From positions 186,001 to 250,000 of the forward strand of contig NZ_JANLNV010000058.1 in NCBI RefSeq assembly GCF_025465935.1: a DNA stretch of 64,000 nucleotides. Direction: 5' to 3'. Position 1 is the stretch's first letter. Every line of letters starts with the position of its first letter. Made by a program: the position numbers and the translations under genes. The notes under the pieces are model-generated. The model saw only the letters and a program-made list of their open reading frames with translations, searched no databases and was not told the DNA's origin. Source of the DNA: Pseudomonas sp. 7P_10.2_Bac1. GTDB taxonomy: Bacteria > Pseudomonadota > Gammaproteobacteria > Pseudomonadales > Pseudomonadaceae. Below, one piece after another: positions 35,542 through 45,362 of this stretch.

Positions 35542-36543
35542 ATGGCTCGTGGCGGCGTAAACAAGGCAGTGGTGCAAATTGCGCGCACGGCGATTCTTGC
35601 TCGTGGCGAACACCCGAGCATCGATGCAGTACGTATTGAAATCGGCAACACCGGGTCAAAGACCACGATCCACCGTTACCTGAAGGAGCTGGATGAGGCC
35701 GACTCGCGCCGCGTCATTCCGCAAGAACAGCTGGGCGACGAGCTTGGCGAACTGGTCGCCCGCCTCGCTCAACGTCTCAAGGAACAGGCGCAGGAACCAA
35801 TCGACCGCGCCGAGGCGCAGTACGAACAACTCAAGACCGAGCTTCGTGAGCAGCTAGCACAGGCGCAACAGGCTCAAGAACACTTGCAGCAGCAGCTTGA
35901 AATCCAGACCAACGCCCTGCAGCAAGAGTCTGCCAACCTGGAGTCCACGCGCTCCATGCTACAAACCGAGCAGACACGCAACGCCGCTCTCAATCAGGCT
36001 TGCAGCGATTTCGAACTGCGCCTCAATGACCGCGACGAGCAAATCCGCTCTCTGGAAGAAAAACACCTTCACGCCCGTGATGCACTCGAGCATTACCGCA
36101 GCGCCGTCAAAGAACAGCGCGAGCAAGATCAACGTCGCCATGAAGGGCAACTGCAACAGATCCAGATGGAATTACGTCAAGCACAACAAAGCGCCCTGGT
36201 TCGCCAGGATGAAATCACTCAACTGCACCGTGACAACGAACGCTTGCTGAGCGAAAGCCGCGCATTGAGCAAAGAACTGAACCAGGCCAACGATCAGCAA
36301 CACAAACTCAGCAACCTCAATGAACGCCTGAACACACACGCCAACCAGTTGGACAGCGAGCGCACACTCCTGCAGGAACGCCTGCGAGTAGCCAGTCAAG
36401 AGAGCCAAGCGTTAAAAGATGCACACGCTCAGACCCTGGAAGCCAACGCTGCGCTGACCCTTCGCGCCCTGAAAGCCGAAGCTGCGCTGGATAGCCTTAA
36501 GGCCCATCCACCCGCAGCCCCTAAAACCGAAGAAGGAGAGTAA
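35542..36543 (+). CDS. KfrA-like DNA-binding coiled-coil protein
   Basis: A 333-residue protein. Residues 1-60 form a KfrA_N-type helix-turn-helix (VNKAVVQIARTAILARGEHP, then TGSKTTIHRYLKELDE), and residues 65-320 are an almost unbroken glutamine- and glutamate-rich coiled coil. KfrA of RK2-type plasmids is an autorepressor with the same layout and helps stable plasmid inheritance. GGAG lies six bases before the ATG. Here the gene is chromosomal and divergent from a tyrosine recombinase with which it likely works, perhaps as an architectural or regulatory partner. No ParA/ParB genes are near. The function is not established. Confidence 0.85.
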   Translation: MARGGVNKAVVQIARTAILARGEHPSIDAVRIEIGNTGSKTTIHRYLKELDEADSRRVIPQEQLGDELGELVARLAQRLKEQAQEPIDRAEAQYEQLKTELREQLAQAQQAQEHLQQQLEIQTNALQQESANLESTRSMLQTEQTRNAALNQACSDFELRLNDRDEQIRSLEEKHLHARDALEHYRSAVKEQREQDQRRHEGQLQQIQMELRQAQQSALVRQDEITQLHRDNERLLSESRALSKELNQANDQQHKLSNLNERLNTHANQLDSERTLLQERLRVASQESQALKDAHAQTLEANAALTLRALKAEAALDSLKAHPPAAPKTEEGE

Positions 36544-36744
36544 TTTCTCGACTGTTCAGCCTCGCAAAGACAGCAACTGCAGCGAGGCTGATGGCACGGC
36601 AAGCAATGCCGCCGACCCCATCCATAGACCGCGAAAAACCTTCGTTCAGCGACCGTTCAGCCAATGAAATCGATTCTTGTTTAGCAATACGTATCAGTAT
36701 GTTACAAATTAGCCACTAATCATTCGTGACGCGGTGCTCTATTC

Positions 36745-37587
36745 ATGCTGGTTCCATTTTTGATCATGCTGCGCGAAGGCATTGAAGCCGCGCTTATCGT
36801 CGGCATCATTGCCAGTTACCTCAAGCAAACCGGACGCGGTCAATGGATGCCAGCAGTATGGATCGGGGTTTTTCTCGCTGCCGCACTGTCTTTACTGGTT
36901 GGCGGCGGCCTGGAACTGATGAGCGCCGAATTCCCACAAAAACAGCAAGAGCTGTTTGAAGGCATTGTCGGACTGATCGCCGTCGGCATTCTCAGCTCGA
37001 TGGTGTTCTGGATGCGCAAAGTCGCGCGCTCCATCAAGGACTCACTGCACACCTCTCTGGATCACGCCCTCACCGGCTCCAAACACCAGGTTACCGCCCT
37101 GATCGCCATGGTGTTCTTTGCCGTGGCTCGCGAAGGCCTGGAAACGGTGTTCTTCTTGCTTGCAGTGTTCCAGCAAAGCGAAGGGCCCGCGGCACCACTG
37201 GGCGCCCTGCTCGGCTTGATCCTGGCGATCTTCGTCGGCTTCGCGATTTACACCGGCAGCATGCGCCTGAACCTGGGCCTGTTTTTCCGCTGGACCGGCC
37301 TGTTCATTCTGGTGGTGGCAGCCGGGATCCTGGCCAACTCGGTTCAGGCCCTGCACGAGGCGGGACTGTGGAATTACCTGCAAGGCGTGGTCTTTGACAT
37401 CAGCGGCACGCTGCCCATGGACGGCCCGCTCGGCTCTGTCCTGGCAGGCATGTTCGGTTATCAGGATGCGCCGACCGTCAGCGTGCTTGGCGCCTACGTG
37501 ATTTATCTGGTGGTGGCCCTGGTGATGTTCTTTCGTACGCCGCCCGCCCCCAAGGCCACCCAACCTTCTTCAGTGACGAACCCATAA
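36745..37587 (+). CDS. efeU: Ferrous-iron permease EfeU (FTR1 family)
   Basis: A 280-residue inner-membrane iron permease with seven membrane helices. The two iron-handling REXXE motifs are present: Arg10-Glu11-Gly-Ile-Glu14 and Arg129-Glu130-Gly-Leu-Glu133. It is related to yeast Ftr1 and takes up iron with EfeO and EfeB. It leads a four-gene operon, eight bases before efeO. The 201-base upstream region contains no clear Fur box, although TGAAATCGATTCTTG near 36664 is a weak resemblance. Confidence 0.95.
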   Translation: MLVPFLIMLREGIEAALIVGIIASYLKQTGRGQWMPAVWIGVFLAAALSLLVGGGLELMSAEFPQKQQELFEGIVGLIAVGILSSMVFWMRKVARSIKDSLHTSLDHALTGSKHQVTALIAMVFFAVAREGLETVFFLLAVFQQSEGPAAPLGALLGLILAIFVGFAIYTGSMRLNLGLFFRWTGLFILVVAAGILANSVQALHEAGLWNYLQGVVFDISGTLPMDGPLGSVLAGMFGYQDAPTVSVLGAYVIYLVVALVMFFRTPPAPKATQPSSVTNP

Positions 37588-37595
37588 GGTCCTGC

Positions 37596-38789
37596 ATGTC
37601 TACCCCTGCAAGCGGTACACCTCCTCGCGCGTTGCGCTGGGCGGTGGCCGGCTCAGTGATCGTAATGATCGCAGCCGGCGGTTTGTTCTATTACGCCTCG
37701 CAACTGGCCGCCGCCAAACGCAAGGTTCACAGCAATGAAATCACTGTGACGATTCATCCCCACAGCTGCGAGCCCAATGAACTGACGGTGCCTGCCGGCT
37801 TTAATAGCTTCCGCATCGTCAACGCTTCACAACGCGCCGTGGAATGGGAGATTCTGGACGGAGTGCTGGTCGTTGAAGAGCGCGAAAACATTGCTCCAGG
37901 CCTGAGCCAAGTGATCAATGCCACACTCAACCCTGGCGACTATGCGATTACCTGCGGCCTGCTCAGCAACCCGCGCGGCACACTCCATGTAACGCCTACC
38001 GCCGAGTCCGAAGCCAAAGCCAAGGCACGCCCATCGATGGTGGCGTTTATCGGTCCATTGTCCGAGTTCCGGGTGTATTTGAGCAGCCAGAGCAGCGCAC
38101 TGATCAAAGCTATCGATGCCCTGTCGCAAGCCATCAGCCAGGGCGACCTCACCCAGGCGCAAGCGCTTTATGCCCCGGCACGTGAGGCCTATCAACGCCT
38201 GGCACCAGCGGCACAACGCTTGGGCGAGTTGGATAACGCCCTTAATGCCCGCGCTGACTATTTTGAAAAACGAGAACAGGACCCAGGCTTCAGCGGTTTC
38301 CATCGCCTCGAATACGGGCTGTTTGATCAGCGCAGCACCCAAGGCCTGACCCCTGTTGTTGAACAATTGCAAGCCAATGCCGCACTGCTCAAGCAGCAAC
38401 TGCTGGCCCAGTCATTACCGCCCGAGCAATTGGTCAATATTGTTTCGCGCACGTTGCACAACCTGGCCGATACCCGCGCAACCAGTGGTGAAGAAGAACG
38501 CTACAGCCATATCGACCTCAACGGTTTTGCCGCCAACCTGCAAACCACGCGCAAAGTGGTTGATCTGCTGCGCCCGCTGCTGGCTAAAAATAACGCCGAT
38601 CTTCTGCTCAACATTGATAACGCCAGCACCGCACTTGAAAACGAACTCAACACCTTTAAAACCGCACAGGGCTACGCGACTTACGACACGGTAAGCGCTG
38701 CCCAGCGTCAAGAAATCAGTAACAAGGCCAAGGCTCTGGCCGATGCACTCGATGGAATCGATCCAGCCCTCGGCCTTTCCGGCCTGTAA
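37596..38789 (+). CDS. efeO: Iron uptake protein EfeO, membrane-anchored cupredoxin-M75
   Basis: A 397-residue periplasmic component of the EfeUOB system. An N-terminal membrane helix at residues 14-34 acts as signal or anchor. A cupredoxin-like domain (about 45-132) with Cys58 and Cys120 follows, then an M75 peptidase-like domain with the metal-binding His236-x-x-Glu239 (FHRLEYGLF). EfeO is thought to bind ferrous iron and pass it to EfeU. It lies eight bases after efeU and 17 before efeB. The operon's last gene encodes a second, cupredoxin-free M75 protein. Confidence 0.93.
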   Translation: MSTPASGTPPRALRWAVAGSVIVMIAAGGLFYYASQLAAAKRKVHSNEITVTIHPHSCEPNELTVPAGFNSFRIVNASQRAVEWEILDGVLVVEERENIAPGLSQVINATLNPGDYAITCGLLSNPRGTLHVTPTAESEAKAKARPSMVAFIGPLSEFRVYLSSQSSALIKAIDALSQAISQGDLTQAQALYAPAREAYQRLAPAAQRLGELDNALNARADYFEKREQDPGFSGFHRLEYGLFDQRSTQGLTPVVEQLQANAALLKQQLLAQSLPPEQLVNIVSRTLHNLADTRATSGEEERYSHIDLNGFAANLQTTRKVVDLLRPLLAKNNADLLLNIDNASTALENELNTFKTAQGYATYDTVSAAQRQEISNKAKALADALDGIDPALGLSGL

Positions 38790-38806
38790 TTGCAGACGAG
38801 ACGCAC

Positions 38807-40126
38807 ATGAGCGATTCAGACAACACCCAGAATGATATCAACCTGCAACGTCGTCGCGTTCTGCTCGGCATGGGCGTGGCTGGTGCAGCACTGGCAGGTA
38901 GCGCCCTGAGCTGCCCGGCAATGGCCGCCAGCGGCGCAACCAATGCGCAGGTGACTCAGGCACCTAGCAGCGACAAAACACAAGACCACCACGATTTCTA
39001 CGGCCAGCATCAAAATGGCATCGTGACCCCTCGCCCGGCAGCAGGCATGGTGGTCTCCTTCGATGTGCTGGCCACCGATCGCGCAGACCTTGAGCGACTG
39101 TTCCGCACCCTGAACGAGCGAATTGCGTTCCTGACCAAGGGCGGTCCGGTGCCGCAAGTCGACCCCAAATTGCCGCCTACCGACTCCGGCATCCTCGGCC
39201 CTGTAGTCACCCCCGACAACCTGACGATCACGGTATCTGTCGGTGAATCGCTGTTCGATGAACGTTATGGCCTGGGCAGTGTCAAACCCAAGCATCTGAG
39301 CCGTATGCAAGGCTTCCCGAACGACGCACTGGAGCCCGCTCTTTGCCACGGCGACTTGAGCCTGCAATTTTGCGCCAACACTGCCGATACCAACATTCAT
39401 GCCCTGCGTGACATCGTCAAAAACCTGCCAGACCTGCTGCTGGTACGCTGGAAGCAAGAAGGCACTGTACCGCCACAAGCACCGACCAAACCGGGTGTGC
39501 CGCCGCAGAGCGCACGCAACTTCCTGGGCTTTCGCGATGGTTCGGCCAACCCGGACTCCAACGACAATGCCCTGATGAACAGCATCGTCTGGGTCCAGCC
39601 TGGCAGTGACGAGCCAAAGTGGGCGGTCGATGGCAGCTACCAGGCGGTACGCATCATTCGCAATTTCGTTGAACGGTGGGACCGCACGCCACTGCAAGAG
39701 CAGCAAAGCATCTTCGGCCGCAACAAGGCCAGCGGCGCCCCAATGGATGGCCATCACGAAACCGATGTGCCGGACTACAGCAAAGACCCCGAGGGCAAAG
39801 TCACCAAGCTGGATGCGCACATCCGCCTGGCCAACCCGCGTACCGCTCAGACCAACAAAAACCTGATTCTGCGTCGCCCGTTCAACTACTCGAACGGAGT
39901 CAACAAGAACGGTCAGCTGGACATGGGCTTACTGTTCATTTGCTACCAGAGCAACCTGGACAACGGTTTTATCGCCGTACAGACCCGGCTCAATGGCGAG
40001 CCTCTGGAGGAATATCTCAAACCGATTGGCGGAGGTTATTTCTTCACCCTCCCGGGTGTGCGCGACGACAAGGACTTCATTGGGCGCTCGTTGCTCAATG
40101 CGGCTGCACCTACGACTCGAACCTGA
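38807..40126 (+). CDS. efeB: Deferrochelatase/peroxidase EfeB (DyP type)
   Basis: A 439-residue heme peroxidase of the DyP family exported by the Tat route: the twin arginines are in RRRVLLGMGVAGAALAG and the signal probably ends near residue 40. Dyp signatures are the GFRDG of NFLGFRDGSANPD with its distal aspartate, the proximal histidine in LDAHIRLANPR, and ILRRPFNYSNG. EfeB oxidises ferrous iron in the periplasm and has been reported to free iron from heme. It needs a folded heme before export, in line with Tat use. Third gene of the efe operon. Confidence 0.95.
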   Translation: MSDSDNTQNDINLQRRRVLLGMGVAGAALAGSALSCPAMAASGATNAQVTQAPSSDKTQDHHDFYGQHQNGIVTPRPAAGMVVSFDVLATDRADLERLFRTLNERIAFLTKGGPVPQVDPKLPPTDSGILGPVVTPDNLTITVSVGESLFDERYGLGSVKPKHLSRMQGFPNDALEPALCHGDLSLQFCANTADTNIHALRDIVKNLPDLLLVRWKQEGTVPPQAPTKPGVPPQSARNFLGFRDGSANPDSNDNALMNSIVWVQPGSDEPKWAVDGSYQAVRIIRNFVERWDRTPLQEQQSIFGRNKASGAPMDGHHETDVPDYSKDPEGKVTKLDAHIRLANPRTAQTNKNLILRRPFNYSNGVNKNGQLDMGLLFICYQSNLDNGFIAVQTRLNGEPLEEYLKPIGGGYFFTLPGVRDDKDFIGRSLLNAAAPTTRT

Positions 40127-40168
40127 TCTCACCCCCAACCTAAACCTAAAACAAACCGGAAAAGTCCC

Positions 40169-40993
40169 ATGAAGAAGACGCCGCTTGCACTGTTTATCGC
40201 TCTAGGTTTGCTCCACACCCCGCTCTCGGTATTCGCGGCGAATGCACCACTGGACCTGGTGCAACCTGTTTCGGACTACAAAATTTACGTCACCGAAGAA
40301 ATCGACACGCTGGTGACGGAAACCCAAAAGTTCACCGACGCAATTAAAAAGGGCGACCTGGACACAGCCAAGAAGCTCTATGCACCGACTCGCGTGCATT
40401 ACGAGTCGATTGAGCCGATTGCCGAGCTGTTCAGTGATATCGATGCATCCGTCGACTCCCGGGTTGATGACCACGAGAAAGGCGTGACCGCTGAAGACTT
40501 CACCGGTTTCCACCGCATCGAATACACCCTGTTCTCCGAGAACACCACCAAGGGCCTGGATGCACTGGCTGACAAGCTCAATGCAGACGTCAAGGACTTG
40601 CAAACCCGCGTTGCCGATCTAACCTTCCCACCAGAAAAAGTCGTAGGCGGTGCAGCTGATCTGATGGAAGAAGTGGCTGCGACCAAGATCTCCGGCGAGG
40701 AAGACCGCTACAGCCACACCGACCTGTATGACTTCCAGGGCAACGTAGACGGCGCCAAGAAGATCTTCGACCTGTTCCGCCCGCAAATCGCAGCGAATGA
40801 CAAAGCATTCGCTGAAAAGGTCGACAAAAACTTCGCCACCGTCGACAAGATCCTGGCCAAGTACAAGACCAAGGACGGTGGTTTTGAAACCTACGACAAG
40901 GTCAAGGAAAACGACCGTAAAGCGCTGGTCGGCCCAGTCAACACCCTGGCCGAAGACCTGTCCACCCTGCGCGGCAAGCTGGGCCTGGATTAA
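40169..40993 (+). CDS. efeM: EfeM-type periplasmic M75 protein (EfeO-like)
   Basis: A 274-residue secreted protein with signal peptide [23 protein letters not shown] and a single M75 domain, including His115-x-x-Glu118 (FHRIEYTLF). It lacks the cupredoxin domain of EfeO and so matches the shorter EfeM form. Such proteins are proposed to bind ferrous iron. It lies 42 bases after efeB as the last gene of the operon, so this genome carries both long and short M75 proteins at one locus. Confidence 0.9.
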   Translation: MKKTPLALFIALGLLHTPLSVFAANAPLDLVQPVSDYKIYVTEEIDTLVTETQKFTDAIKKGDLDTAKKLYAPTRVHYESIEPIAELFSDIDASVDSRVDDHEKGVTAEDFTGFHRIEYTLFSENTTKGLDALADKLNADVKDLQTRVADLTFPPEKVVGGAADLMEEVAATKISGEEDRYSHTDLYDFQGNVDGAKKIFDLFRPQIAANDKAFAEKVDKNFATVDKILAKYKTKDGGFETYDKVKENDRKALVGPVNTLAEDLSTLRGKLGLD

Positions 40994-41007
40994 TAGCTGC
41001 AGGATCG

Positions 41008-41051
41008 GCGCCAACCTGTGTGATCTGCGTCACAGATCGACAGGTTGGCGC
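41008..41051 (+). terminator. Long hairpin after efe operon
   Basis: GCGCCAACCTGT faces ACAGGTTGGCGC, twelve perfect pairs, with a second hairpin GATCTG/CAGATC nested in the loop. TGTATTTCTTTG follows. It lies 14 bases after the last efe gene and likely ends that transcript. Confidence 0.75.
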
Positions 41052-41254
41052 TGTATTTCTTTGTTCGTTAAAAAAAGTCCTTTTTTTGTTTAATGATTGA
41101 CTTGGGTCATTGTTTAAAATCGCTCGAACCCCATCCGCAATAATCGATGTATTCCCCCCACTCTAACTTGCAAACCACGCAGCCCAGGCGCTACACGGGG
41201 TTTCCTGAATAGCACCTGTCTAGTCATTGAAAAACATGGCAATTTGTTTCAACT

Positions 41255-41270
41255 TTCATAGGCTTTTCAC
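41255..41270 (+). promoter_or_regulatory. ColR-box-like motif upstream of arn operon
   Basis: TTCATAGGCTTTTCAC shares 12 of 16 bases with the motif at 30390 and lies about 200 bases before arnC. It breaks the recalled ColR consensus at three places, so it is a weaker candidate. Confidence 0.3.
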
Positions 41271-41476
41271 ACCTCTGCGTTTAACGTATGCGTCAGCTTT
41301 TGGGAAAAACCAAAATAGTTTGTAAGAAAAATCATGTAGATAACGTAGTTCGATGACTTTACCTTCGTCAGTTTTAGGCTTTAATGCCTGTGGGCGTAGT
41401 CTATATAGTGCGCCTGAACAGGCCGACTTCTCAGACGAGTCATCTTGAGCCATAGCAACTGACTGGAACGAATACC

Positions 41477-42484
41477 TTGAAACCCTACCCTATCCAGTGC
41501 GTGTCGATCGTCATTCCGGTCTACAACGAAGAACAGAGCCTGCCCGAATTGCTGCGCCGTACCGAAACAGCCTGTGCCCAGCTAACCCAAGCTTACGAAA
41601 TCGTACTGGTCGACGATGGCAGCCGGGACAAATCGGCGCAAATCCTGCAAGAAGCTGCTGAGCGTGAAGGCAGCCCAGTAGTCGCGGTAATCCTCAACCG
41701 CAACTATGGACAACATGCCGCAATCATGGCCGGCTTTGAAAACTCCAAGGGCGACGTGGTCATCACCCTGGATGCTGACCTGCAGAACCCTCCTGAAGAA
41801 ATTCCGCGCCTGGTTGCCCAGGCAGCCTTGGGTTACGACGTGGTCGGCACCGTGCGCAACAACCGCCAGGACTCTGCCTGGCGCCGCTGGCCATCACGTC
41901 TCATCAACCTGGCCGTGCAACGTTCCACTGGCGTTGCCATGAGCGACTACGGCTGCATGTTGCGCGCCTATCGCCGCTCGATTGTCGACGCCATGCTGGC
42001 GTGCCGCGAGCGCAGCACCTTTATTCCGATTCTCGCCAACAGCTTTGCCCGCCACACCACCGAGGTGTTGGTGCAACACGCCGAGCGTGAACACGGTGAT
42101 TCGAAATACAGCCCGATGCGCTTGATCAATCTGATGTTTGACTTGATCACCTGCATGACCACAACCCCCTTGCGCCTACTGAGCATCATTGGTTTCAGCA
42201 TGGCCTTGCTTGGGGTTATATTCGCGATTTTGCTGATCCTGCTACGCCTGATTTTTGGGGCTACCTGGGCTGGCGACGGTACATTTGTGCTGTTTGCCGT
42301 GCTGTTTGTGTTCACCGGCGGCCAGTTCATTGGCATGGGCCTGCTGGGTGAATACCTGGGGCGCATGTACAGCGATGTGCGAGCCCGCCCACGGTTCTTC
42401 ATTGAGAAAATCGTGCGCGCAGAACCTGCGACAGATACTGCTCCAACTTGCAACTCGTCTTCTTCTACTTCGACACAGGTCTAA
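41477..42484 (+). CDS. arnC: Undecaprenyl-phosphate 4-deoxy-4-formamido-L-arabinose transferase
   Basis: A 335-residue family 2 glycosyltransferase anchored by two C-terminal helices (about residues 232-255 and 268-292). It loads formyl-aminoarabinose onto undecaprenyl phosphate at the inner membrane. Motifs are [18 protein letters not shown], and the metal-binding DADLQNP. The start is TTG with GGAA about ten bases upstream. It is the first gene of the operon here; arnB, which should make its substrate's amino sugar, is missing from the position before it. The arnA start follows two bases after the stop. Confidence 0.95.
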   Translation: MKPYPIQCVSIVIPVYNEEQSLPELLRRTETACAQLTQAYEIVLVDDGSRDKSAQILQEAAEREGSPVVAVILNRNYGQHAAIMAGFENSKGDVVITLDADLQNPPEEIPRLVAQAALGYDVVGTVRNNRQDSAWRRWPSRLINLAVQRSTGVAMSDYGCMLRAYRRSIVDAMLACRERSTFIPILANSFARHTTEVLVQHAEREHGDSKYSPMRLINLMFDLITCMTTTPLRLLSIIGFSMALLGVIFAILLILLRLIFGATWAGDGTFVLFAVLFVFTGGQFIGMGLLGEYLGRMYSDVRARPRFFIEKIVRAEPATDTAPTCNSSSSTSTQV

Positions 42485-42486
42485 CC

Positions 42487-44478
42487 ATGAGTTTGAAAGC
42501 CGTTGTTTTCGCCTATCACGATATTGGCTGCACAGGCATCGAAGCCCTGCTCAATGCAGGCTATGAAATTGCTGCCGTGTTCACCCATGCTGATGACCCC
42601 TCGGAAAATAACTTCTACGGTTCTGTGGCCCAACTGTGCGCCCGTAAAGGCATTCCGGTACATGCGCCGGAAGATGCTAACCACCCGCTGTGGATCGAGC
42701 GTATTCGCAAGCTGAATGCCGACTACATCTTCTCGTTCTACTACCGCAACCTGTTGGGCGAAGAACTGCTGGCCAGCGCCAGCAAAGGTGCGTTCAACCT
42801 GCACGGCTCCCTGCTGCCACGCTACCGTGGTCGCGCTCCGGCCAACTGGGTACTGGTCAACGGCGAAACCGAAACCGGCGTGACCCTGCACCGCATGGTC
42901 AAGCGCGCGGATGCCGGTGACATCGTTGCCCAGGAACGCATCAGCATCGAGCGCAGCGACACCGCGCTGAGCCTGCACGCCAAACTGCGTGACACCGCTG
43001 CCAAGTTGCTGGCTACAACCCTGCCAGCCCTGCCTGAAGGCAAGCTCAAGGAAACCCCGCAAGACGAATCCAAGGCCACTTACTTTGGCCGTCGTACGCC
43101 GGCTGATGGCCTGCTGCAGTGGAATCGCCCTGCTGAAGAACTGTTCAACCTGGTCCGTGCTGTGACCCAACCTTACCCAGGTGCTTTCTGCGCCGTGGGC
43201 GAGCACAAACTGATTGTCTGGGCCAGCGAAGTGGTTGCCGGCAACGAAGGCCAGGCACCAGGCAACGTGATCAGCTGCGACCCGCTGCGTATCGCCTGCG
43301 GTAAAGACTCGCTGGTAATCACCGCCGGTCAGCGCAACGACAACGGCCTGTACCTGAGCGGCCCGCAACTGGCCCGCGAACTGGGTCTGGTTGACGGTTC
43401 CCGTCTGCGTGGCAGCGAATCAGGCCGGCCGGCCCGTCGCACCCGCGTTCTGATCCTGGGTGTTAACGGCTTCATCGGTAACCACCTGTCCGAGCGTCTG
43501 CTGCAAGACGACCGCTACGAAGTGTACGGCCTGGACATCGGTTCCGACGCGATCGACCGCCTGCGCAGCCACCCGAATTTCCACTTCGTGGAAGGCGACA
43601 TCAGCATCCACACCGAGTGGATCGAGTACCACATCAAGAAGTGCGATGTGATCCTGCCGCTGGTGGCCATCGCGACCCCTATCGAATACACCCGCAACCC
43701 GCTGCGCGTATTCGAGCTGGACTTCGAAGAAAACCTCAAGCTGGTTCGCTACTGCGTCAAGTACAACAAGCGCGTGATCTTCCCGTCCACGTCCGAAGTC
43801 TATGGCATGTGCCAGGACCAGAACTTCGACGAAGACACCTCCAACCTGATTGTTGGCCCAATCAACAAGCAGCGCTGGATCTACTCCGTATCCAAGCAAC
43901 TGCTGGACCGCGTGATCTGGGCTTACGGCACCAAAGGCCTGAAATTCACCCTGTTCCGTCCGTTCAACTGGATGGGCCCGCGCCTGGACCGTCTGGACTC
44001 GGCTCGTGTTGGCAGCTCGCGCGCCATCACTCAGCTGATCCTGCACCTCGTGGAAGGCACCCCGATCCGTCTGGTTGACGGTGGCGCCCAGAAGCGTTGC
44101 TTCACTGATGTGGCTGACGGCATCGAAGCCCTGGCACGCATCATCGAAAACAAAGACGGCAAGTGCGACGGCCAGATCATCAACATCGGCAACCCGGAAA
44201 ACGAAGCCAGCATTCGTGAACTGGGCGAAGAATTGCTGCGTCAGTTCGAAGCGCACCCGCTGCGTGACAACTTCCCGCCGTTCGCTGGTTTCCGCGATGT
44301 TGAAAGCCAGTCGTTCTACGGCACCGGCTATCAGGACGTCAGTCACCGCAAACCAAGCGTTGAAAACGCACGTCGCCTGATTGACTGGACGCCGACCACC
44401 GAACTGAGCGAAACCATCGGCAAAACTCTGGATTTCTTCCTGCGTGAAGCCATGGTTGAAATCGCGGAAAAACGTTAA
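42487..44478 (+). CDS. arnA: Bifunctional UDP-glucuronate decarboxylase/formyltransferase
   Basis: A 663-residue two-domain enzyme (660 in E. coli). The N-terminal formyltransferase (1-304) has Asn and His in [16 protein letters not shown]. The C-terminal oxidative decarboxylase (from about 316) has the NAD site [22 protein letters not shown] and the catalytic Tyr-x-x-x-Lys in RWIYSVSKQ. It makes UDP-4-keto-arabinose and formylates UDP-aminoarabinose, acting before and after ArnB. The start [15 protein letters not shown] is used; a longer frame would overlap arnC. The next gene overlaps it (TAATG). Confidence 0.97.
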   Translation: MSLKAVVFAYHDIGCTGIEALLNAGYEIAAVFTHADDPSENNFYGSVAQLCARKGIPVHAPEDANHPLWIERIRKLNADYIFSFYYRNLLGEELLASASKGAFNLHGSLLPRYRGRAPANWVLVNGETETGVTLHRMVKRADAGDIVAQERISIERSDTALSLHAKLRDTAAKLLATTLPALPEGKLKETPQDESKATYFGRRTPADGLLQWNRPAEELFNLVRAVTQPYPGAFCAVGEHKLIVWASEVVAGNEGQAPGNVISCDPLRIACGKDSLVITAGQRNDNGLYLSGPQLARELGLVDGSRLRGSESGRPARRTRVLILGVNGFIGNHLSERLLQDDRYEVYGLDIGSDAIDRLRSHPNFHFVEGDISIHTEWIEYHIKKCDVILPLVAIATPIEYTRNPLRVFELDFEENLKLVRYCVKYNKRVIFPSTSEVYGMCQDQNFDEDTSNLIVGPINKQRWIYSVSKQLLDRVIWAYGTKGLKFTLFRPFNWMGPRLDRLDSARVGSSRAITQLILHLVEGTPIRLVDGGAQKRCFTDVADGIEALARIIENKDGKCDGQIINIGNPENEASIRELGEELLRQFEAHPLRDNFPPFAGFRDVESQSFYGTGYQDVSHRKPSVENARRLIDWTPTTELSETIGKTLDFFLREAMVEIAEKR

Positions 44479-45362
44479 TGCAAGCTGGACTACGTATTGA
44501 TGTCGATACTTACCGAGGCACCCGTGAAGGGGTGCCGCGGTTACTCGAACTGCTCGACGAAGCAGGCGTAAAAGCCACATTTTTCTTTAGCGTGGGGCCG
44601 GACAACATGGGCCGCCATTTATGGCGCCTGATCAAACCCCAGTTCTTCTGGAAAATGATGCGTTCCAAAGCTGCCAGCCTGTATGGCTGGGATATTTTGC
44701 TGGCCGGCACTGCCTGGCCTGGCAAACCGATCGGCAAGGATCTGGGGCACTTGATGCGCCAGACCCTGGCCGCGGGCCATGAAGTGGGCTTGCACGCGTG
44801 GGATCACCACGGCTGGCAGGCCAACACCGGGCGCTGGAGCGAAGCACAACTGATCGAGCAGATTCGCAAGGGTGTCGACACCCTGAGCGACATCACCGGC
44901 CAGGCCGTCGAATGTTCGGCCGCCGCCGGCTGGCGCGCAGATGAGCGCGTAGTCCAGGCCAAAGAAACCTTTGGCTTTCGCTATAACAGTGATTGCCGCG
45001 GGCACAGTCTGTTTCGGCCAAGGTTGGCCGACGGCAGACTGGGCGCGCCGCAGATCCCTGTTGATTTGCCCACATTCGATGAAGTGGTCGGACCTGAGCT
45101 CAGCGCTGCCGATTTCAATTCATACATTCTTGATCGCTTCAGCCCACACAAGCTGAATGCGTACACCATTCATGCAGAAGTAGAAGGGATTCTAATGGCC
45201 AATGACTTTCGTCAATTGCTGACGCAGGCCCGTGCCCGCGACATTCACTTTCAGCCCCTGCGGGACTTGCTTCCCGCTGACCTCGACAGCCTGCCCGCCG
45301 GCCAATTGAGCCGTGGCGTACTGGAAGGCCGTGAAGGCTGGCTGGGAGTGCAAAAGCCATGA
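44478..45362 (+). CDS. arnD: 4-deoxy-4-formamido-L-arabinose-phosphoundecaprenol deformylase
   Basis: A 294-residue polysaccharide-deacetylase-fold enzyme that removes the formyl group from the lipid-linked sugar at the membrane. The opening [20 protein letters not shown] has the metal-binding aspartate, followed by [16 protein letters not shown] and HAWDHHGWQ with the histidines of the active site. It overlaps arnA by one base and arnT by four, as in other arn operons. Confidence 0.96.
   Translation: MQAGLRIDVDTYRGTREGVPRLLELLDEAGVKATFFFSVGPDNMGRHLWRLIKPQFFWKMMRSKAASLYGWDILLAGTAWPGKPIGKDLGHLMRQTLAAGHEVGLHAWDHHGWQANTGRWSEAQLIEQIRKGVDTLSDITGQAVECSAAAGWRADERVVQAKETFGFRYNSDCRGHSLFRPRLADGRLGAPQIPVDLPTFDEVVGPELSAADFNSYILDRFSPHKLNAYTIHAEVEGILMANDFRQLLTQARARDIHFQPLRDLLPADLDSLPAGQLSRGVLEGREGWLGVQKP

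Larger units (their letters stand above)
40994..41476. other. 483-base region before arn operon, arnB absent
   Basis: Apart from the efe terminator and a ColR-like motif this region holds no supported gene. arnB, usually the first gene of the Pseudomonas arn operon, would need about 1.1 kb and is not here, nor did I find a remnant of it in any frame. The right half is AT-rich and should hold the arn promoter. Confidence 0.75.

Noticed and set aside
34424-36543. Remnant prophage or integrative element
   Set aside because: A recombinase alone suggested it, but no phage, conjugation or cargo genes and no tRNA or direct-repeat edges were seen.
36664-36678. Fur box before efeU
   Set aside because: TGAAATCGATTCTTG matches too few positions of the 7-1-7 Fur pattern to list as a site.
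38816-39820. 334-codon open frame on the minus strand
   Set aside because: It lies wholly inside efeB, which has full DyP motifs; the antisense frame is a by-product of GC-rich codon use.
43420-44580. 386-codon open frame on the minus strand
   Set aside because: It overlaps the arnA decarboxylase domain and arnD start; no family features.
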